Positions 8,697 through 18,520 of a stretch of 64,000 nt of DNA are shown here, piece by piece. The notes below the pieces were generated by a model. It was given only the letters and a program-made list of their open reading frames with translations, was not told where the DNA came from and searched no databases. Numbering within the stretch: the first letter of the stretch is position 1; every line of letters begins with the position of its first letter. Source of the stretch: Sphingomonas sp. Leaf67. GTDB taxonomy: Bacteria > Pseudomonadota > Alphaproteobacteria > Sphingomonadales > Sphingomonadaceae. A program made the position numbers and the translations under genes. The stretch is taken from contig NZ_LMLP01000025.1 in the NCBI RefSeq assembly GCF_001421965.1, forward strand, positions 62,001 through 126,000, read 5' to 3'.

Positions 8697-10489
8697 CGTA
8701 CGACATTCCATGACTTGCTCAGCAGGACGGCGGAATTGATCATGCCGACCAGCGAGTAGGTTTGCGGGTAATTGCCCCAGAGTTCCCCGGTTTCCGGATC
8801 GATATCCTCCGACAACAGCCCGGCGGGGGTGCAGCGCGACAACATTTCCTCCAGCAATTCGCGCGCATCCTCGTCGCGGCCGGTCGCGTGCAGTGCCTCG
8901 ATCAGCCAGAAGGTGCAGACGTTGAACGCGGTGTGCGGCAGGCCGAAATCATCCTCGATCGCATAGCGCAGCATGTGGCTGCCGCGCCGCAGCCCCTTTT
9001 CCACGGCCTCCAGCGTACCGATGAAACGCGGGTCGCTGGGTTCGAGGAAGCGCAGGTCGAGCAGCTGGATGATGCTGGCGTCGAGATCGTCGCCGCCGAA
9101 GGTCGCCGACATGCGGTTCGTCTCCGGCCGCCATGCCTCGCGCTCGATCTTGGTCCGCATCGCGGTCGCCCGGTCGCGCCAGAAGGTCTCGCGGTCGTGC
9201 AGCCCCAGCGTTCCCGCGACATTGGCCAGCCGGTCGCACGCCGCCCAGCACATCGCGGCGCTATAGGTGTGGACATGGCTTTTGGTGCGCAATTCCCACA
9301 GGCCGGCATCGGGCTTGTCATACGCGGCCCAGGCACGTTCGCCGATCGGCTCCAGCGCCTCGAAATCGGCTTGCTTGCCGACCCGGAACAGCCGCTGGTC
9401 GAAAAACCCCTGCGCGTTGGACAGGATGATCTGGCCGTACGCGTCATGCTGAACCTGTTCATAGGCCTGATTGCCGACGCGCACCGGCCCCATGCCGCGA
9501 TAGCCGTCCAGCCCCTCGGCCTCGCGCTCGACCAGCGTCGCCTCGCCGCCAACGCCGTAGAGCGGCTGGATCTGCCCGTCGGCGGCATTGTCGACGATGT
9601 TGCGCAGATATTCGAGATACCCCTCCAGCACGTCGAGCGCGCCGAGGCGGTTCAATGCCTGCACCGTATAATAGGCGTCGCGAATCCAGCAGTAGCGATA
9701 GTCCCAGTTGCGCCCGCTATCGGCATGTTCGGGGATCGACGTGGTCAGCGCGGCGACGATCGCGCCGGTTTCCTCATGCTGGCACAGCTTCAGCGTGATC
9801 GCGCTGCGGATCACCGCCTGCTGCCATTCGACCGGCGTGGCGAGGCCGCGGACCCAGTGACGCCATTCGTCGATGGTGTTCTTCAGCATCCGTTCGATCG
9901 ATGCCGGGATTTCGTCCGAAAAGCTCTCGTCCGGGCCGAGGAAGAAATGCAGCGTGCGTTCGACGCGGAACAGCCGTTCGTCCTCGATCCAGCCGACCGG
10001 TGCGCTGGTCGTCAGCCGGATCGCCTCGCCGTCGAGCAGGTAGCGGATATGGTTCGATCCGCGGGTACGCGGGGCGGGGGCGCTGCCCCAGTCGATCGAC
10101 GGGCGCAGGCGCATGCGGATGCGCGGGGAGCCCGACAGCGGCCGCACGATCCGGCAAAAGGCGACCGGGCGATACATCCGGTCGTGCCGTTTGAAACGCG
10201 GACAGAAGTCAACGACCTCGACCGCATTGCCCGCCGCATCGGTATGGCGGGTGACCAGCACCGGCGTATTGCGGATATAGCTCTGCTCGGTCTCGATGCA
10301 GCCGTCGAGGTCGACCTCCCAAAAGCCATAGGCGCCGTCCGATCCGCGCCGCCGGTCGTCGAGCAGCGACGAAAACGCCGGATCACCATCGACGCGCGGC
10401 AGGCATCCCCATACGAACCGCCCGTTGCGGTCGACCAGCGCCGATACCTGACAATTCCCGATCGGCCACAGGTCCATCGTCGCGGTCAT
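8693..10489 (-). CDS. GH15 family glycoside hydrolase (glucoamylase/trehalase-like)
   Basis: 598 residues, no signal peptide, so cytoplasmic. The N-terminal beta-sandwich (IGNCQVSALVDRNGRFVW) and the (alpha/alpha)6 barrel are those of bacterial GH15 proteins. The signature RNWDYRYCWIRDA sits near residue 260, and the second acidic motif (LLSEDIDPETGELWGNYPQ) near 555-570. Members next to otsA/otsB have been characterised in actinobacteria as trehalases and elsewhere as glucoamylases; the sequence alone does not decide. It overlaps otsB upstream (ATGA at 10486-10489) and otsA downstream (ATGA at 8693-8696), so translation of all three is coupled. If it is a trehalase, the operon encodes both synthesis and breakdown. 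Confidence 0.92.
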   Translation of the reverse strand: MTATMDLWPIGNCQVSALVDRNGRFVWGCLPRVDGDPAFSSLLDDRRRGSDGAYGFWEVDLDGCIETEQSYIRNTPVLVTRHTDAAGNAVEVVDFCPRFKRHDRMYRPVAFCRIVRPLSGSPRIRMRLRPSIDWGSAPAPRTRGSNHIRYLLDGEAIRLTTSAPVGWIEDERLFRVERTLHFFLGPDESFSDEIPASIERMLKNTIDEWRHWVRGLATPVEWQQAVIRSAITLKLCQHEETGAIVAALTTSIPEHADSGRNWDYRYCWIRDAYYTVQALNRLGALDVLEGYLEYLRNIVDNAADGQIQPLYGVGGEATLVEREAEGLDGYRGMGPVRVGNQAYEQVQHDAYGQIILSNAQGFFDQRLFRVGKQADFEALEPIGERAWAAYDKPDAGLWELRTKSHVHTYSAAMCWAACDRLANVAGTLGLHDRETFWRDRATAMRTKIEREAWRPETNRMSATFGGDDLDASIIQLLDLRFLEPSDPRFIGTLEAVEKGLRRGSHMLRYAIEDDFGLPHTAFNVCTFWLIEALHATGRDEDARELLEEMLSRCTPAGLLSEDIDPETGELWGNYPQTYSLVGMINSAVLLSKSWNVVR

Positions 10490-11229
10490 GCGTTATTCTC
10501 CAGCCAGTCGAGGAAGGAAGCGACATCGTCCAGCCGATAGGTCGCAGCGGTATCGCGCATGGCTCCGATCAGGATGCCGGCTCCGCCATGGTGCGCCGCA
10601 ACGACCATGCCGGGTTCATCGGTCAGGTCGTCGCCGACGAAAATCGGCGAATGCCCGGCAAATGGCGCAGTCTCGCACAGCGTCGCGATCGCCGTGCCCT
10701 TGTCATGGCCGTCCATGCGCAATTCGATCATCATCTTGCCGGCCTGCGTCGTCAGCCCGTCGCGCTGCGCGAAGGCATCGACCAGCGCATGTGCCTCCTG
10801 TTCGACGTCGGGAGCGCCGCGATAATGAATCGCGACGCCCAGTGTCTTGATCTCGATCACGACGCGCGGGTCGTCGCCGAAGCGATCGGAAAAAGCACGC
10901 TCGGCCGCAGTCAGACTGGCCGGGCGATCGGGCAGGAGGGTGGTGCCCCCGGCGGGCCGGATTTCGGCGCCATGGCTGCCGACTACCGTATAGTTGGCAA
11001 TGGTCCGTCCCAGAAAGCCGTCAATCTGCTCAACCGACCGGCCACTGACGATCGCTACCCGCCCGTCCAGCCGTCGGGCCAGTCGCTGCAGCAGCACGTG
11101 CAGATCGTCGCCGACCACCACCCCGTCGGGGCGATCGGCCAGTTCGACCAGCGTGCCGTCGAAATCGAGGAACAGGCCGGCATCGTCGAGCAGGCCGGCA
11201 GGCGGAGCGGGAAGGTCTTGGTACGGCAT
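10486..11229 (-). CDS. otsB: Trehalose-6-phosphate phosphatase OtsB
   Basis: HAD-superfamily phosphatase that releases trehalose from trehalose-6-phosphate. 247 residues. The nucleophile motif DFDGT is at 22-26. The cap-proximal GSHGAEIRP motif and the acidic motif FVGDDLTDE near residue 200 are present. It is the first gene of the operon, so its promoter should lie upstream of 11229 in the roughly 210-base gap to the acyltransferase. The Shine-Dalgarno sequence is weak. It is followed directly by the GH15 gene through a four-base overlap. Confidence 0.95.
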   Translation of the reverse strand: MPYQDLPAPPAGLLDDAGLFLDFDGTLVELADRPDGVVVGDDLHVLLQRLARRLDGRVAIVSGRSVEQIDGFLGRTIANYTVVGSHGAEIRPAGGTTLLPDRPASLTAAERAFSDRFGDDPRVVIEIKTLGVAIHYRGAPDVEQEAHALVDAFAQRDGLTTQAGKMMIELRMDGHDKGTAIATLCETAPFAGHSPIFVGDDLTDEPGMVVAAHHGGAGILIGAMRDTAATYRLDDVASFLDWLENNA

Positions 11230-11399
11230 CGTGCCGATGAACGCGGCGTGACCGTGAATCGTTTCGCAGGTGCGGTGTATTTTGGTTCGATGATGCTGGC
11301 CGGGGGGCCATTCCGGCTGGCAGTCGCGCGGGCTACGCGTTCCTCAAACCGTTTGCCCATTCCGCCCGACGTGCGGCGAAACCGCTACACCCTGCGCTT

Positions 11400-11429
11400 C
11401 GGCAACGGTCGTCCGGGCGACCGTTGCCG
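11400..11429. terminator. 12-bp hairpin downstream of the acyltransferase
   Basis: CGGCAACGGTCG (11400-11411) and its exact complement (11418-11429) flank a 6-base loop, ten bases past the acyltransferase stop. There is no T-tract on the minus strand, so termination activity is a guess. It could equally be an RNA-stabilising hairpin. Confidence 0.45.
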
Positions 11430-11438
11430 ATCTTCACC

Positions 11439-13487
11439 CTATTTCCAGATTTCCCGCCGGGCATGGTCGAATACCCGTTTAGCCCCGTACCGCGTTATAT
11501 GGTTCTGATCGTGGAACAGCAGTTGACCGTTTTCCTCGAACCGGCACCCCTCACGCGAGCAGAACGGCGCCGCTGCGTCGACCGTCGATGTGTTCGGTGT
11601 TCGAGCCAGCCTGTCGAACGTAGCTTTCAGGGCGAAATCCTGCCTGGCCTCGCTGTCGAACCCTGGCTTTTCCAGATTGCCACCGATCACTTCGGCAATG
11701 ATTTTTCTCGCGGCTATCGCCTCGATCAACGTCGCCCGAACCGGGTCGAGGGAGAGGGAGGGAACATCCTGGACCAGGATCGTCGTCTTGCCCGCCTGCG
11801 ATAGCCGTCGGGTCAGCGCGGCGAGGCCGGCATCCAACAAGCGAATACCAGAAAGCCCCTTCGTGGCGTCGCTCGTGCTGACATATCGGGTCGGACTGGA
11901 TTCCTGAAGCGGAGAGCTCCAGAGCCCGGCAAGAATGACGCGTTCGATCGAGGTATCGCTGGTCAGGCGCTTTGTCGCCGCTTCCAGAAACGCACTGCAT
12001 TTGCGCGTCAGGTCGGGTTCCTTCTGTCGATACACCGACACGCCGGTCAGTGGCCGGCAATTCTGTTTGGTCAACACCGTGGTGCCCCAACCGCGATCGG
12101 AGGCCAGCGCGGTTCCTGTCCGGCCAAGCGCTGCAGCGTGGCTATCCCCGAAGATAGCGATATTGGGACCCGTTGCTTTCGTTTCGTTGCAAAGCGGTAG
12201 CGTGCTCGGGGTAACCGCGCTGGCGTTGACGAGGCAGGGGTAGCCCTTGTCCGCGGTTGCGTCCGCGTCGATCCGCCGGACATGGTCGCTCAACCGCAGG
12301 GGCGAGTCGGAAATCTGGTGAAGGCCGAGCGAAACAGCGACCACGGCCGCAATCCCCGCCGCATAGCGCTTTACCGTTTTGGCGTCTTCGAACCTGCGCA
12401 CCCGGAACGGCGTTTCGATGTACCGCCACGACAGAAATCCGAACACTACCGACAGCAGGACGGCACCAAAAATAGCCTCCTGCGACGGCGCGCGCGCGGA
12501 ACAGAGATATACCAGGGCGATCAGCGGCCAGTGCCACAGATACCAGGAATAGGAAAATTTGCCGATTGCGACCGGCAAACGGGTCGATAGCCACCGGTTC
12601 GCCAAGCCGCCTTGCGTCATGATGACTAGTGTTGCCCCCAAAACGGGAGCAGCAACCAGCCAGCCGGGAAACGCCATCGCCTCCGTATAGAGGAACATCG
12701 GCAACAAGATCGCCGCCATCCCCAGAATGCTCAGCGGCGTACGGAGCCTGCCCGGCAGGCGACTATTGCCGTTCGCCTGCCAAACGGCGAGCGTCGCGCC
12801 AATGCTCAATTCCCAGGCACGCGGCGGCAGCAAGTAGAAGGCGGCGTTGGGAGAATTTTCGGTCAGGACCAGGTTCAATACAAACGATATCGCCGTGATC
12901 GCCAGTAGGACGCCCAGAACCGGAATTCTCTTCAGCTTCAGTGTGGCGATAATGACGAAGGGGAACAGAAGATAGAATTGTTCTTCGATGCCAAGCGACC
13001 ATGTCATCAGCATGGGGTTGTATTGCGCGTCCTGCGAAAAATAGTCGTTCACGGACCAGAAACGGATGTTCGATACGCCGAGCAGCGCGCTCAAGGTGCT
13101 CAGCGATGCATCGCGTGCCTCGCTGGCACCAAGGATAAGCGCACCTCCCGCGAGAACCGCCATGCTGACGGCGATCAGGGCGGGGGCGATCCGCCGGGCG
13201 CGGTGCGCGTAGAAGCGCGCGAACGAGAAGTGCCCCTTGATCGCTTCGCGATAGATCGTGCCGCCGATCAGGAAGCCGGAGATGACGAAAAACACGTCTA
13301 CGCCGACGAACCCGCCTTGCAGAAACTGCAGCTTCGCGTGGAACAGAACCACGCCCAGAACTGCGATCGCCCGCATTCCGTCGATGTCGGCGCGATAGGC
13401 TACCCGTGCGTCGCCGGCCGAATGGTTTGCCGATGATGGGTCGGGACGTTTCGTTCGTTCCGCAGGCATCAAGGTTAATACTGACAT
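11439..13487 (-). CDS. Membrane acyltransferase (acyltransferase 3 + SGNH domain), OafA/OatA-like
   Basis: Predicted O-acyltransferase of 682 residues that would acylate a cell-surface glycan (LPS O-antigen, exopolysaccharide or peptidoglycan). After a polar leader (about 1-30), the acyltransferase-3 domain has about ten membrane helices. It starts at YRADIDGMRAIAVLGVVLFH and includes GVDVFFVISGFLI and the R-x10-H-type elements of the family. A C-terminal periplasmic SGNH domain begins near residue 440 with the nucleophile S449 in GDSHAA and ends with a DxxH-like block (FHDQNHITRYGA) near 660. GGGGGG seven bases before the ATG supports the start. It is monocistronic; no polysaccharide cluster adjoins, so the target is unknown. 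Confidence 0.9.
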   Translation of the reverse strand: MSVLTLMPAERTKRPDPSSANHSAGDARVAYRADIDGMRAIAVLGVVLFHAKLQFLQGGFVGVDVFFVISGFLIGGTIYREAIKGHFSFARFYAHRARRIAPALIAVSMAVLAGGALILGASEARDASLSTLSALLGVSNIRFWSVNDYFSQDAQYNPMLMTWSLGIEEQFYLLFPFVIIATLKLKRIPVLGVLLAITAISFVLNLVLTENSPNAAFYLLPPRAWELSIGATLAVWQANGNSRLPGRLRTPLSILGMAAILLPMFLYTEAMAFPGWLVAAPVLGATLVIMTQGGLANRWLSTRLPVAIGKFSYSWYLWHWPLIALVYLCSARAPSQEAIFGAVLLSVVFGFLSWRYIETPFRVRRFEDAKTVKRYAAGIAAVVAVSLGLHQISDSPLRLSDHVRRIDADATADKGYPCLVNASAVTPSTLPLCNETKATGPNIAIFGDSHAAALGRTGTALASDRGWGTTVLTKQNCRPLTGVSVYRQKEPDLTRKCSAFLEAATKRLTSDTSIERVILAGLWSSPLQESSPTRYVSTSDATKGLSGIRLLDAGLAALTRRLSQAGKTTILVQDVPSLSLDPVRATLIEAIAARKIIAEVIGGNLEKPGFDSEARQDFALKATFDRLARTPNTSTVDAAAPFCSREGCRFEENGQLLFHDQNHITRYGAKRVFDHARREIWK

Positions 13488-13819
13488 GGTCGGTTCCCCC
13501 CGGAATTATTCGCTTGCTAGTTGCAAATGGCGCTACTGTCCAGCGTCGGTGGTTCCGTGAAATTGGCAAGTGCATCCAGGTTCAGGACTGTATGGTTAAG
13601 AAACGAGTACTGCGTGGGATTTTCGGGGAACGCGTGCATCGCCTGCATGAATAAGGTAATCCACCATCAATTCGATACTGTTGTCGCAGGGCGACGATCC
13701 AGTAGCGAATCCGCCGGTGGCGAACCTGGCGCGACGGGACCCGTAATTGCTATGGGGTCGTTCTGATCGGGTCAAAGCGGGGGTGGCGAACCCGATCCGC
13801 ACCCATTATGCACACCGTC
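13488..13819. other. Intergenic region between divergent acyltransferase and folD
   Basis: About 330 bases with lower GC than the flanks, between divergently transcribed genes, so both promoters should be here. I see no convincing open frame, strong hairpin or RNA gene. Short frames in it lack ribosome-binding sites and show no recognisable protein. Confidence 0.5.
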
Positions 13820-14695
13820 ATGACAGCCCGGATCATCGACGGAAAAGCCTTCGCCGCCCAGTTGCGTGCGCGCGTCGCTACCCACGCCGCTACGTTTGCG
13901 AAGAGCGCCGGGCGATCCGTCGGCCTCGCCGTGGTGCTGGTCGGCGAGGATGCCGCCTCTGCCGTCTATGTCCGGTCGAAAGGGAAGGCGACGCGCGAAG
14001 CGGGTATGGCCAGTTTCGAGCATCGCCTGTCGGCGGACGTGTCGCAGGACGAACTGATCGCGCTTGTCGAGCAACTGAACGCCGATCCGGCGGTCGACGG
14101 TATTCTCGTGCAATTGCCGCTGCCAAAGCACCTCGACAGCGATGCGGTGCTGCTGACGATCGATCCAGACAAGGATGTCGACGGCTTTCACCCGGTCAAT
14201 GCCGGGCGGCTGGCGACCGGGTTGCCGGGGATGGTGCCGTGCACGCCCTATGGCTGCCTGCTGCTGCTGCGCGATGAACTGGGCGACCTGTCGGGCAAGG
14301 AAGCCGTGGTCGTCGGCCGGTCGAACATCGTCGGCAAGCCGATGGCGGCGTTGCTGACCGCCGAAAGCTGCACGGTCACCATCGCCCATTCGCGGACCCA
14401 TGATCTGCCGGGGCATGTCGCGCGCGCCGATATCGTCGTCGCCGCGGTCGGACGCGCCAATTTCGTCAAGGGGTCGTGGCTAAAGCCCGGTGCGACGGTG
14501 ATCGACGTCGGCATCAACCGTACCGAAGACGGGCTGGTCGGCGATGTCGACTTCGCCGCCGCGCTGTCGCTCGCGGGCGCGATCACGCCGGTGCCGGGCG
14601 GGGTCGGGCCGATGACCATCGCCTGCCTGCTGCGCAACACACTAGTCGCCGCGCATCGGCGCGAGGGCCTGCCGTTCGACGACACCGCGCTGTGA
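13820..14695 (+). CDS. folD: Bifunctional methylenetetrahydrofolate dehydrogenase / cyclohydrolase FolD
   Basis: Interconverts 5,10-methylene-, methenyl- and 10-formyl-tetrahydrofolate using NADP. About 291 residues, full length. It shows the family signatures YVRSKGKATREAG (catalytic lysine within the YxxxK element), GILVQLPLPKHL, the Rossmann segment VVVGRSNIVGKPMA, and the C-terminal PVPGGVGPMTIA. I chose ATG 13820 (MTARIIDGKAFA) because it matches the usual N-terminus; an ATG at 13808 would add four residues. Neither has a strong Shine-Dalgarno. The stop overlaps the GTG start of the MarC gene (GTGA), which indicates a two-gene operon. Confidence 0.95.
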   Translation: MTARIIDGKAFAAQLRARVATHAATFAKSAGRSVGLAVVLVGEDAASAVYVRSKGKATREAGMASFEHRLSADVSQDELIALVEQLNADPAVDGILVQLPLPKHLDSDAVLLTIDPDKDVDGFHPVNAGRLATGLPGMVPCTPYGCLLLLRDELGDLSGKEAVVVGRSNIVGKPMAALLTAESCTVTIAHSRTHDLPGHVARADIVVAAVGRANFVKGSWLKPGATVIDVGINRTEDGLVGDVDFAAALSLAGAITPVPGGVGPMTIACLLRNTLVAAHRREGLPFDDTAL

Positions 14696-15312
14696 TCGAG
14701 CTGTTCGTCTCGTCGCTGATCACCTTCTTCGTGGTGATCGATCCGCCGGGCTGCGCGCCGATCTACGCCGGGCTGACTACCGGCGCGTCCGACGTACAGC
14801 GTCGCGCGATGGCGATCCGCGCGGTCGGCATCGCCACCGCGATCCTCGTCGTCTTCGCGCTGTTCGGGCAGGCGCTGCTCAAGGCACTGGGCATCAGCCT
14901 CGACAGTTTCCGCATCGCGGGCGGCATCATGCTGTTCCTGATCGCGCTCGAAATGGTGTTCGAAAAGCGCACCCAGCGCCGCGAGGACCGTGCGCAGAAG
15001 ATCATCGAGACGCACGAGGTCGAGGACGTGTCGACCTTCCCCATGGCGATGCCGATGATCGCCGGGCCGGGATCGATCGCGTCGGTAATGCTGCTGATGA
15101 GCCAGGTCGGCGACTGGACCGCGCGGGCGGTGGTGCTGGGCGCGCTGGCGTCGATCCTGCTGCTGACGCTGATCGCGTTGCTGGCGGCGGGACCGCTGAT
15201 GAAGCTGCTCGGCGCGCGGATCGAGGCGGTGATCACCCGGCTGCTCGGCGTGCTGCTGGCGGCACTCGCGGCGCAGTTCGTGATCGACGGGCTGCGGGCC
15301 AGCTTTGTGTAG
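14692..15312 (+). CDS. MarC/YchE family integral membrane protein
   Basis: 206 residues with about six membrane helices. The protein begins IELFVSSLITFFVVIDPPGC, the conserved first helix and DP motif of the UPF0056/MarC family. Internal features include the helix pair after FPMAMPMIAGPGSI. The molecular role of the family is not established: the historical link of MarC to multiple antibiotic resistance was not upheld, so no transport function is claimed. The start is GTG 14692, overlapping the folD stop by four bases, so translation is probably coupled. The next gene follows after a 171-base gap. Confidence 0.88.
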   Translation: MIELFVSSLITFFVVIDPPGCAPIYAGLTTGASDVQRRAMAIRAVGIATAILVVFALFGQALLKALGISLDSFRIAGGIMLFLIALEMVFEKRTQRREDRAQKIIETHEVEDVSTFPMAMPMIAGPGSIASVMLLMSQVGDWTARAVVLGALASILLLTLIALLAAGPLMKLLGARIEAVITRLLGVLLAALAAQFVIDGLRASFV

Positions 15313-15483
15313 AAATTAGAAAGTGTTGCGGAATAGTTACAGCTGACATGTAATTTCCGATATACGTACACCTGTATTTGCAAAACCTCTTGTATCGACG
15401 GATACTTGACCGTGTTCGAGCCGCCCGTTGCGCGGCGCGACTGCTTGGAACGCCCGTCAGGGTTTAAGGGGATTGCTGCTTCC

Positions 15484-18400
15484 ATGATTGCTTTGTCGAT
15501 GCGCCCGTCGTTGCGCCGCGGAACCGCTTTGTCCGCGCTCGCTGCCGCCAGCGCCGGTCTGTTCGCCGTGCCGGCTTCGGCACAGGAAGTCGCACCGGCT
15601 GGCGCCACCGTGCCAGCGCCGGCGAATCCGACCGATGATACGTCGCAGGACATCATCGTCACCGGCTCGATCCTGCGCGGCACCGATAGCGGCATTTCGC
15701 CCGTCACCACGCTTACCACGGAAAACCTTGACGCGCGCGGCATCAACACCGTGCAGGACGCGATTCAGCTACTGTCGTCGAACAACGGCCCGGCGCTGAC
15801 CAACTCGTTCACCGCCAACGGCGCTTTCGCCGGCGGTGCATCGGCCGTGTCGCTGCGCGGCCTGTCGACCAGCTCGACGCTGGTCTTGTTCGATGGCCTG
15901 CGCGCCGCTTACTATCCGCTCGCCGATGACGGTTCGCGCAACTTCGTCGATCTGAACACGATCCCTGACGACATCGTCGAGCGCGTCGATGTGCTGCGTG
16001 ACGGTGCTTCGTCGAGCTACGGCGCCGACGCGATCGCGGGTGTGGTCAACATCATCACCAAGCGTTCGTTCAAGGGCATTGGTGGTCGGGTCGAAGCCGG
16101 CATTTCGGAAGACGGCATCGCCGCCAACCAGCGCCTGACGCTGACCGCCGGTACCGGCGACCTCGATGAGCAGGGCTACAACGCGTATATCAGCGGCTTC
16201 TATTTCCGCAGCGAAGGCGTCGCCAACAAGGACCTGCGTGGCGTATTTGCGACCGACGACCAGCGCAGCATCGGTGGTCCCAACGGCATTCTGAACGGTG
16301 AAGATGAGAATGGGCAGATCAACGGATTTTCCGTCACTACGCCTGGCAGCACTTTCTATGTTCGTCCGGGTACGACTGGCCGCTACCAAATCCTGAACCC
16401 AGGCGCAGGCTGCTTTGCCGGCCGTTCGTTCACGCCGACCGCCGCCGATCTGGTTCGGACGAACTCAAACGGGGATCCTGTCAATCCAACGTTGCCGACT
16501 AGCAACGTCTGTCAAGAAGATCTGACCTATAATTACGGCAACGTCACCCCGGATATCGAACGTTTCGGCGGTTCGGCACGCTTCACGGCGAAGGTGGGTG
16601 ACTCCTCGGAAGCATATCTGTCGGTCAACTTCCAGCAAACGACGTCGAGCTACTATGGCACGCCCGGTGTTATCCGCGCCAATGCGCCGACCGGCATCCT
16701 ATTCCCGCAATTTTCGACTGCATCGGGCGCTGCCCGCTTCGCTGCCGGTTCGGCGGTTTTGACGCTTCCGGTTTTCGTCTGCGCCGCACGTGTCAATTGC
16801 AATGCGACCAACGGCACGCGGAACCCGAACAATCCGTTTGCGGCCGTCGACCAGACAGTCGAAATCGTTGGCCGCAACCAAGAGCGGACGTATAACGAGA
16901 CGCGCAGTCGCGTATATCGCGCGGCGTTCGGACTGAACGGCACGATCCTCGGCGACGTCGATTACAACTTCAACGCAACCGCGATGCACACCGACCTGCG
17001 CCGCAAGCAGGATGGTTACGTCTTCATCCAGAACCTGTTGAACGTCATCGCCGACGGTTCGTACAACTTCGTCAATCCGGGCCAGAATTCGCAGGCGGTT
17101 CGCGATTACGTGACCCCGGTGAACATTACCGACACCTCGTCGGATCTGTATCAGGCACAGGTCACCTTCTCGAAGGAACTGTTCAACCTTCCGGGCGGTC
17201 CGGTCCAGCTGGGTGCCGGCGGCTCGATCTTCTACGAAGCGGTCAACGCGCCCAGCGCCAACCCCGACACCAATGGCCCGACGCAGCGTTATTTCACGAT
17301 CAACGCTTTCGGGACCGAGGGTAACCGCACCGTCAGCTCGGCCTTTGCCGAGATCCAGGCGCCGGTGTTCGATCAGCTCGATGTCAATGCGTCCGGCCGC
17401 TACGATCATTATTCCAGCGGACAGAGCAACTTCTCGCCGAAGGTCGGTGCCCGGTTTACGCCGATTCGCCAGATTTCGATCCGTGGAACATGGTCGCGCG
17501 GTTTCCGCATCCCGAGCTTTGCCGAAGCCAACGCGTTGCCGACGACGGGCTATGTAGCGCAGTCGATCGCCGCGGTTCCTGCCAGCTTCCGCGCACAATA
17601 TGGCACGGCTTGCGCAAACGATTCGACCGCGGCGACTGCATGCCCAGCCTATCTGACCACTTATTCGATCGGGTCGACCACGCTTGCCTCGCCCAATCTG
17701 CAGCCTGAAAAGTCGCGCAGTTATACCGCCGGCATCCAGTTCTCGCCGGTGCCGAACTTCACGTTTACCGCCGACTATTTCAACATCAAGAAGACCGGCG
17801 CGATCACCTCGCCGTCGAACGCGGCCGCGATTGCCGCTTATTATGCCGCTCAGCCGATCCCGACCGGGTTCAACGTCATCGCCGATGCGCCCGACGTCAA
17901 CCTGCCCAACGGGCGGCCGCGTATCGCCTTCGTCGAATCGCAGCTGATCAATTCCGACACGATTACGTCGGAAGGTATCGATTTCGGCCTGACCGGTCGC
18001 GTCGACTTCGGCGGTTTCCAGTGGCGCACCGCGGCCAATGCCAGCCTGTTGCTGGAACTCAGCACGACCTTCCCGGACGGTTCGAAGGAAACCTATGTCG
18101 ACACGCTCGGCAACTTCAACCTGACGGCGGGCAACGGTACGTTCAAGTGGCGCGGCAACTGGGCGAACACCTTCTCGTTCGACAAGGTCGACGTCACCGG
18201 CACGGTGAACTACGTCTCGGGCTATGACCTGTCGGCAGAAGATCAGGGCGGCAGCTATCGCGACTGCTCGCTGGCACCCGAATATGTCGACTGCCGCGTA
18301 AAGAGCTACATCACGGCCGACCTGAACGTCAGCTTCAACGTCAACGACAAGTTCACCTTCTACGTGAACGCGCTGAACGTGTTCGATCGCCTGCCGCCGA

Positions 18401-18501
18401 TCGATGTCGTCACCTATGGCGCGCATCTCTACAACCCGGTGCAGGGTGGCAACGGCATCTTCGGCCGCAGCTTCCGTGCAGGCGCGAAGTTCGGCTTCTA
18501 G
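15484..18501 (+). CDS. TonB-dependent receptor
   Basis: Outer-membrane receptor of 1005 residues. A signal peptide (about 1-33, ending VPASAQ) is followed by an alanine/proline linker, a TonB-box-like QDIIVTGSI (about residues 54-62), a plug domain (VSLRGLSTSSTLVLFDGLR, DGASSSYGADAIAGVVNIIT) and a long beta-barrel ending in F. The plug and barrel resemble the sphingomonad/Caulobacter class of large receptors often tied to plant-polymer or peptide uptake, but no enzyme or transporter neighbour indicates a ligand. ATG 15484 has AAGGGG about 13 bases upstream. An in-frame TTG at 15406 would put an unlike polar stretch before the signal peptide and is rejected. A strong terminator follows. Confidence 0.93.
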   Translation: MIALSMRPSLRRGTALSALAAASAGLFAVPASAQEVAPAGATVPAPANPTDDTSQDIIVTGSILRGTDSGISPVTTLTTENLDARGINTVQDAIQLLSSNNGPALTNSFTANGAFAGGASAVSLRGLSTSSTLVLFDGLRAAYYPLADDGSRNFVDLNTIPDDIVERVDVLRDGASSSYGADAIAGVVNIITKRSFKGIGGRVEAGISEDGIAANQRLTLTAGTGDLDEQGYNAYISGFYFRSEGVANKDLRGVFATDDQRSIGGPNGILNGEDENGQINGFSVTTPGSTFYVRPGTTGRYQILNPGAGCFAGRSFTPTAADLVRTNSNGDPVNPTLPTSNVCQEDLTYNYGNVTPDIERFGGSARFTAKVGDSSEAYLSVNFQQTTSSYYGTPGVIRANAPTGILFPQFSTASGAARFAAGSAVLTLPVFVCAARVNCNATNGTRNPNNPFAAVDQTVEIVGRNQERTYNETRSRVYRAAFGLNGTILGDVDYNFNATAMHTDLRRKQDGYVFIQNLLNVIADGSYNFVNPGQNSQAVRDYVTPVNITDTSSDLYQAQVTFSKELFNLPGGPVQLGAGGSIFYEAVNAPSANPDTNGPTQRYFTINAFGTEGNRTVSSAFAEIQAPVFDQLDVNASGRYDHYSSGQSNFSPKVGARFTPIRQISIRGTWSRGFRIPSFAEANALPTTGYVAQSIAAVPASFRAQYGTACANDSTAATACPAYLTTYSIGSTTLASPNLQPEKSRSYTAGIQFSPVPNFTFTADYFNIKKTGAITSPSNAAAIAAYYAAQPIPTGFNVIADAPDVNLPNGRPRIAFVESQLINSDTITSEGIDFGLTGRVDFGGFQWRTAANASLLLELSTTFPDGSKETYVDTLGNFNLTAGNGTFKWRGNWANTFSFDKVDVTGTVNYVSGYDLSAEDQGGSYRDCSLAPEYVDCRVKSYITADLNVSFNVNDKFTFYVNALNVFDRLPPIDVVTYGAHLYNPVQGGNGIFGRSFRAGAKFGF

Positions 18502-18520
18502 TCGCTTCCGTCGTCTCGTC

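Noticed and set aside
13406..13766. Short plus-strand frames between the acyltransferase and folD
   Set aside because: No ribosome-binding sites, no recognisable protein, and one overlaps the acyltransferase N-terminus antisense.
15406..15483. TTG start for the TonB receptor
   Set aside because: It would put a polar, Arg-rich stretch before a clear signal peptide; ATG 15484 fits better.
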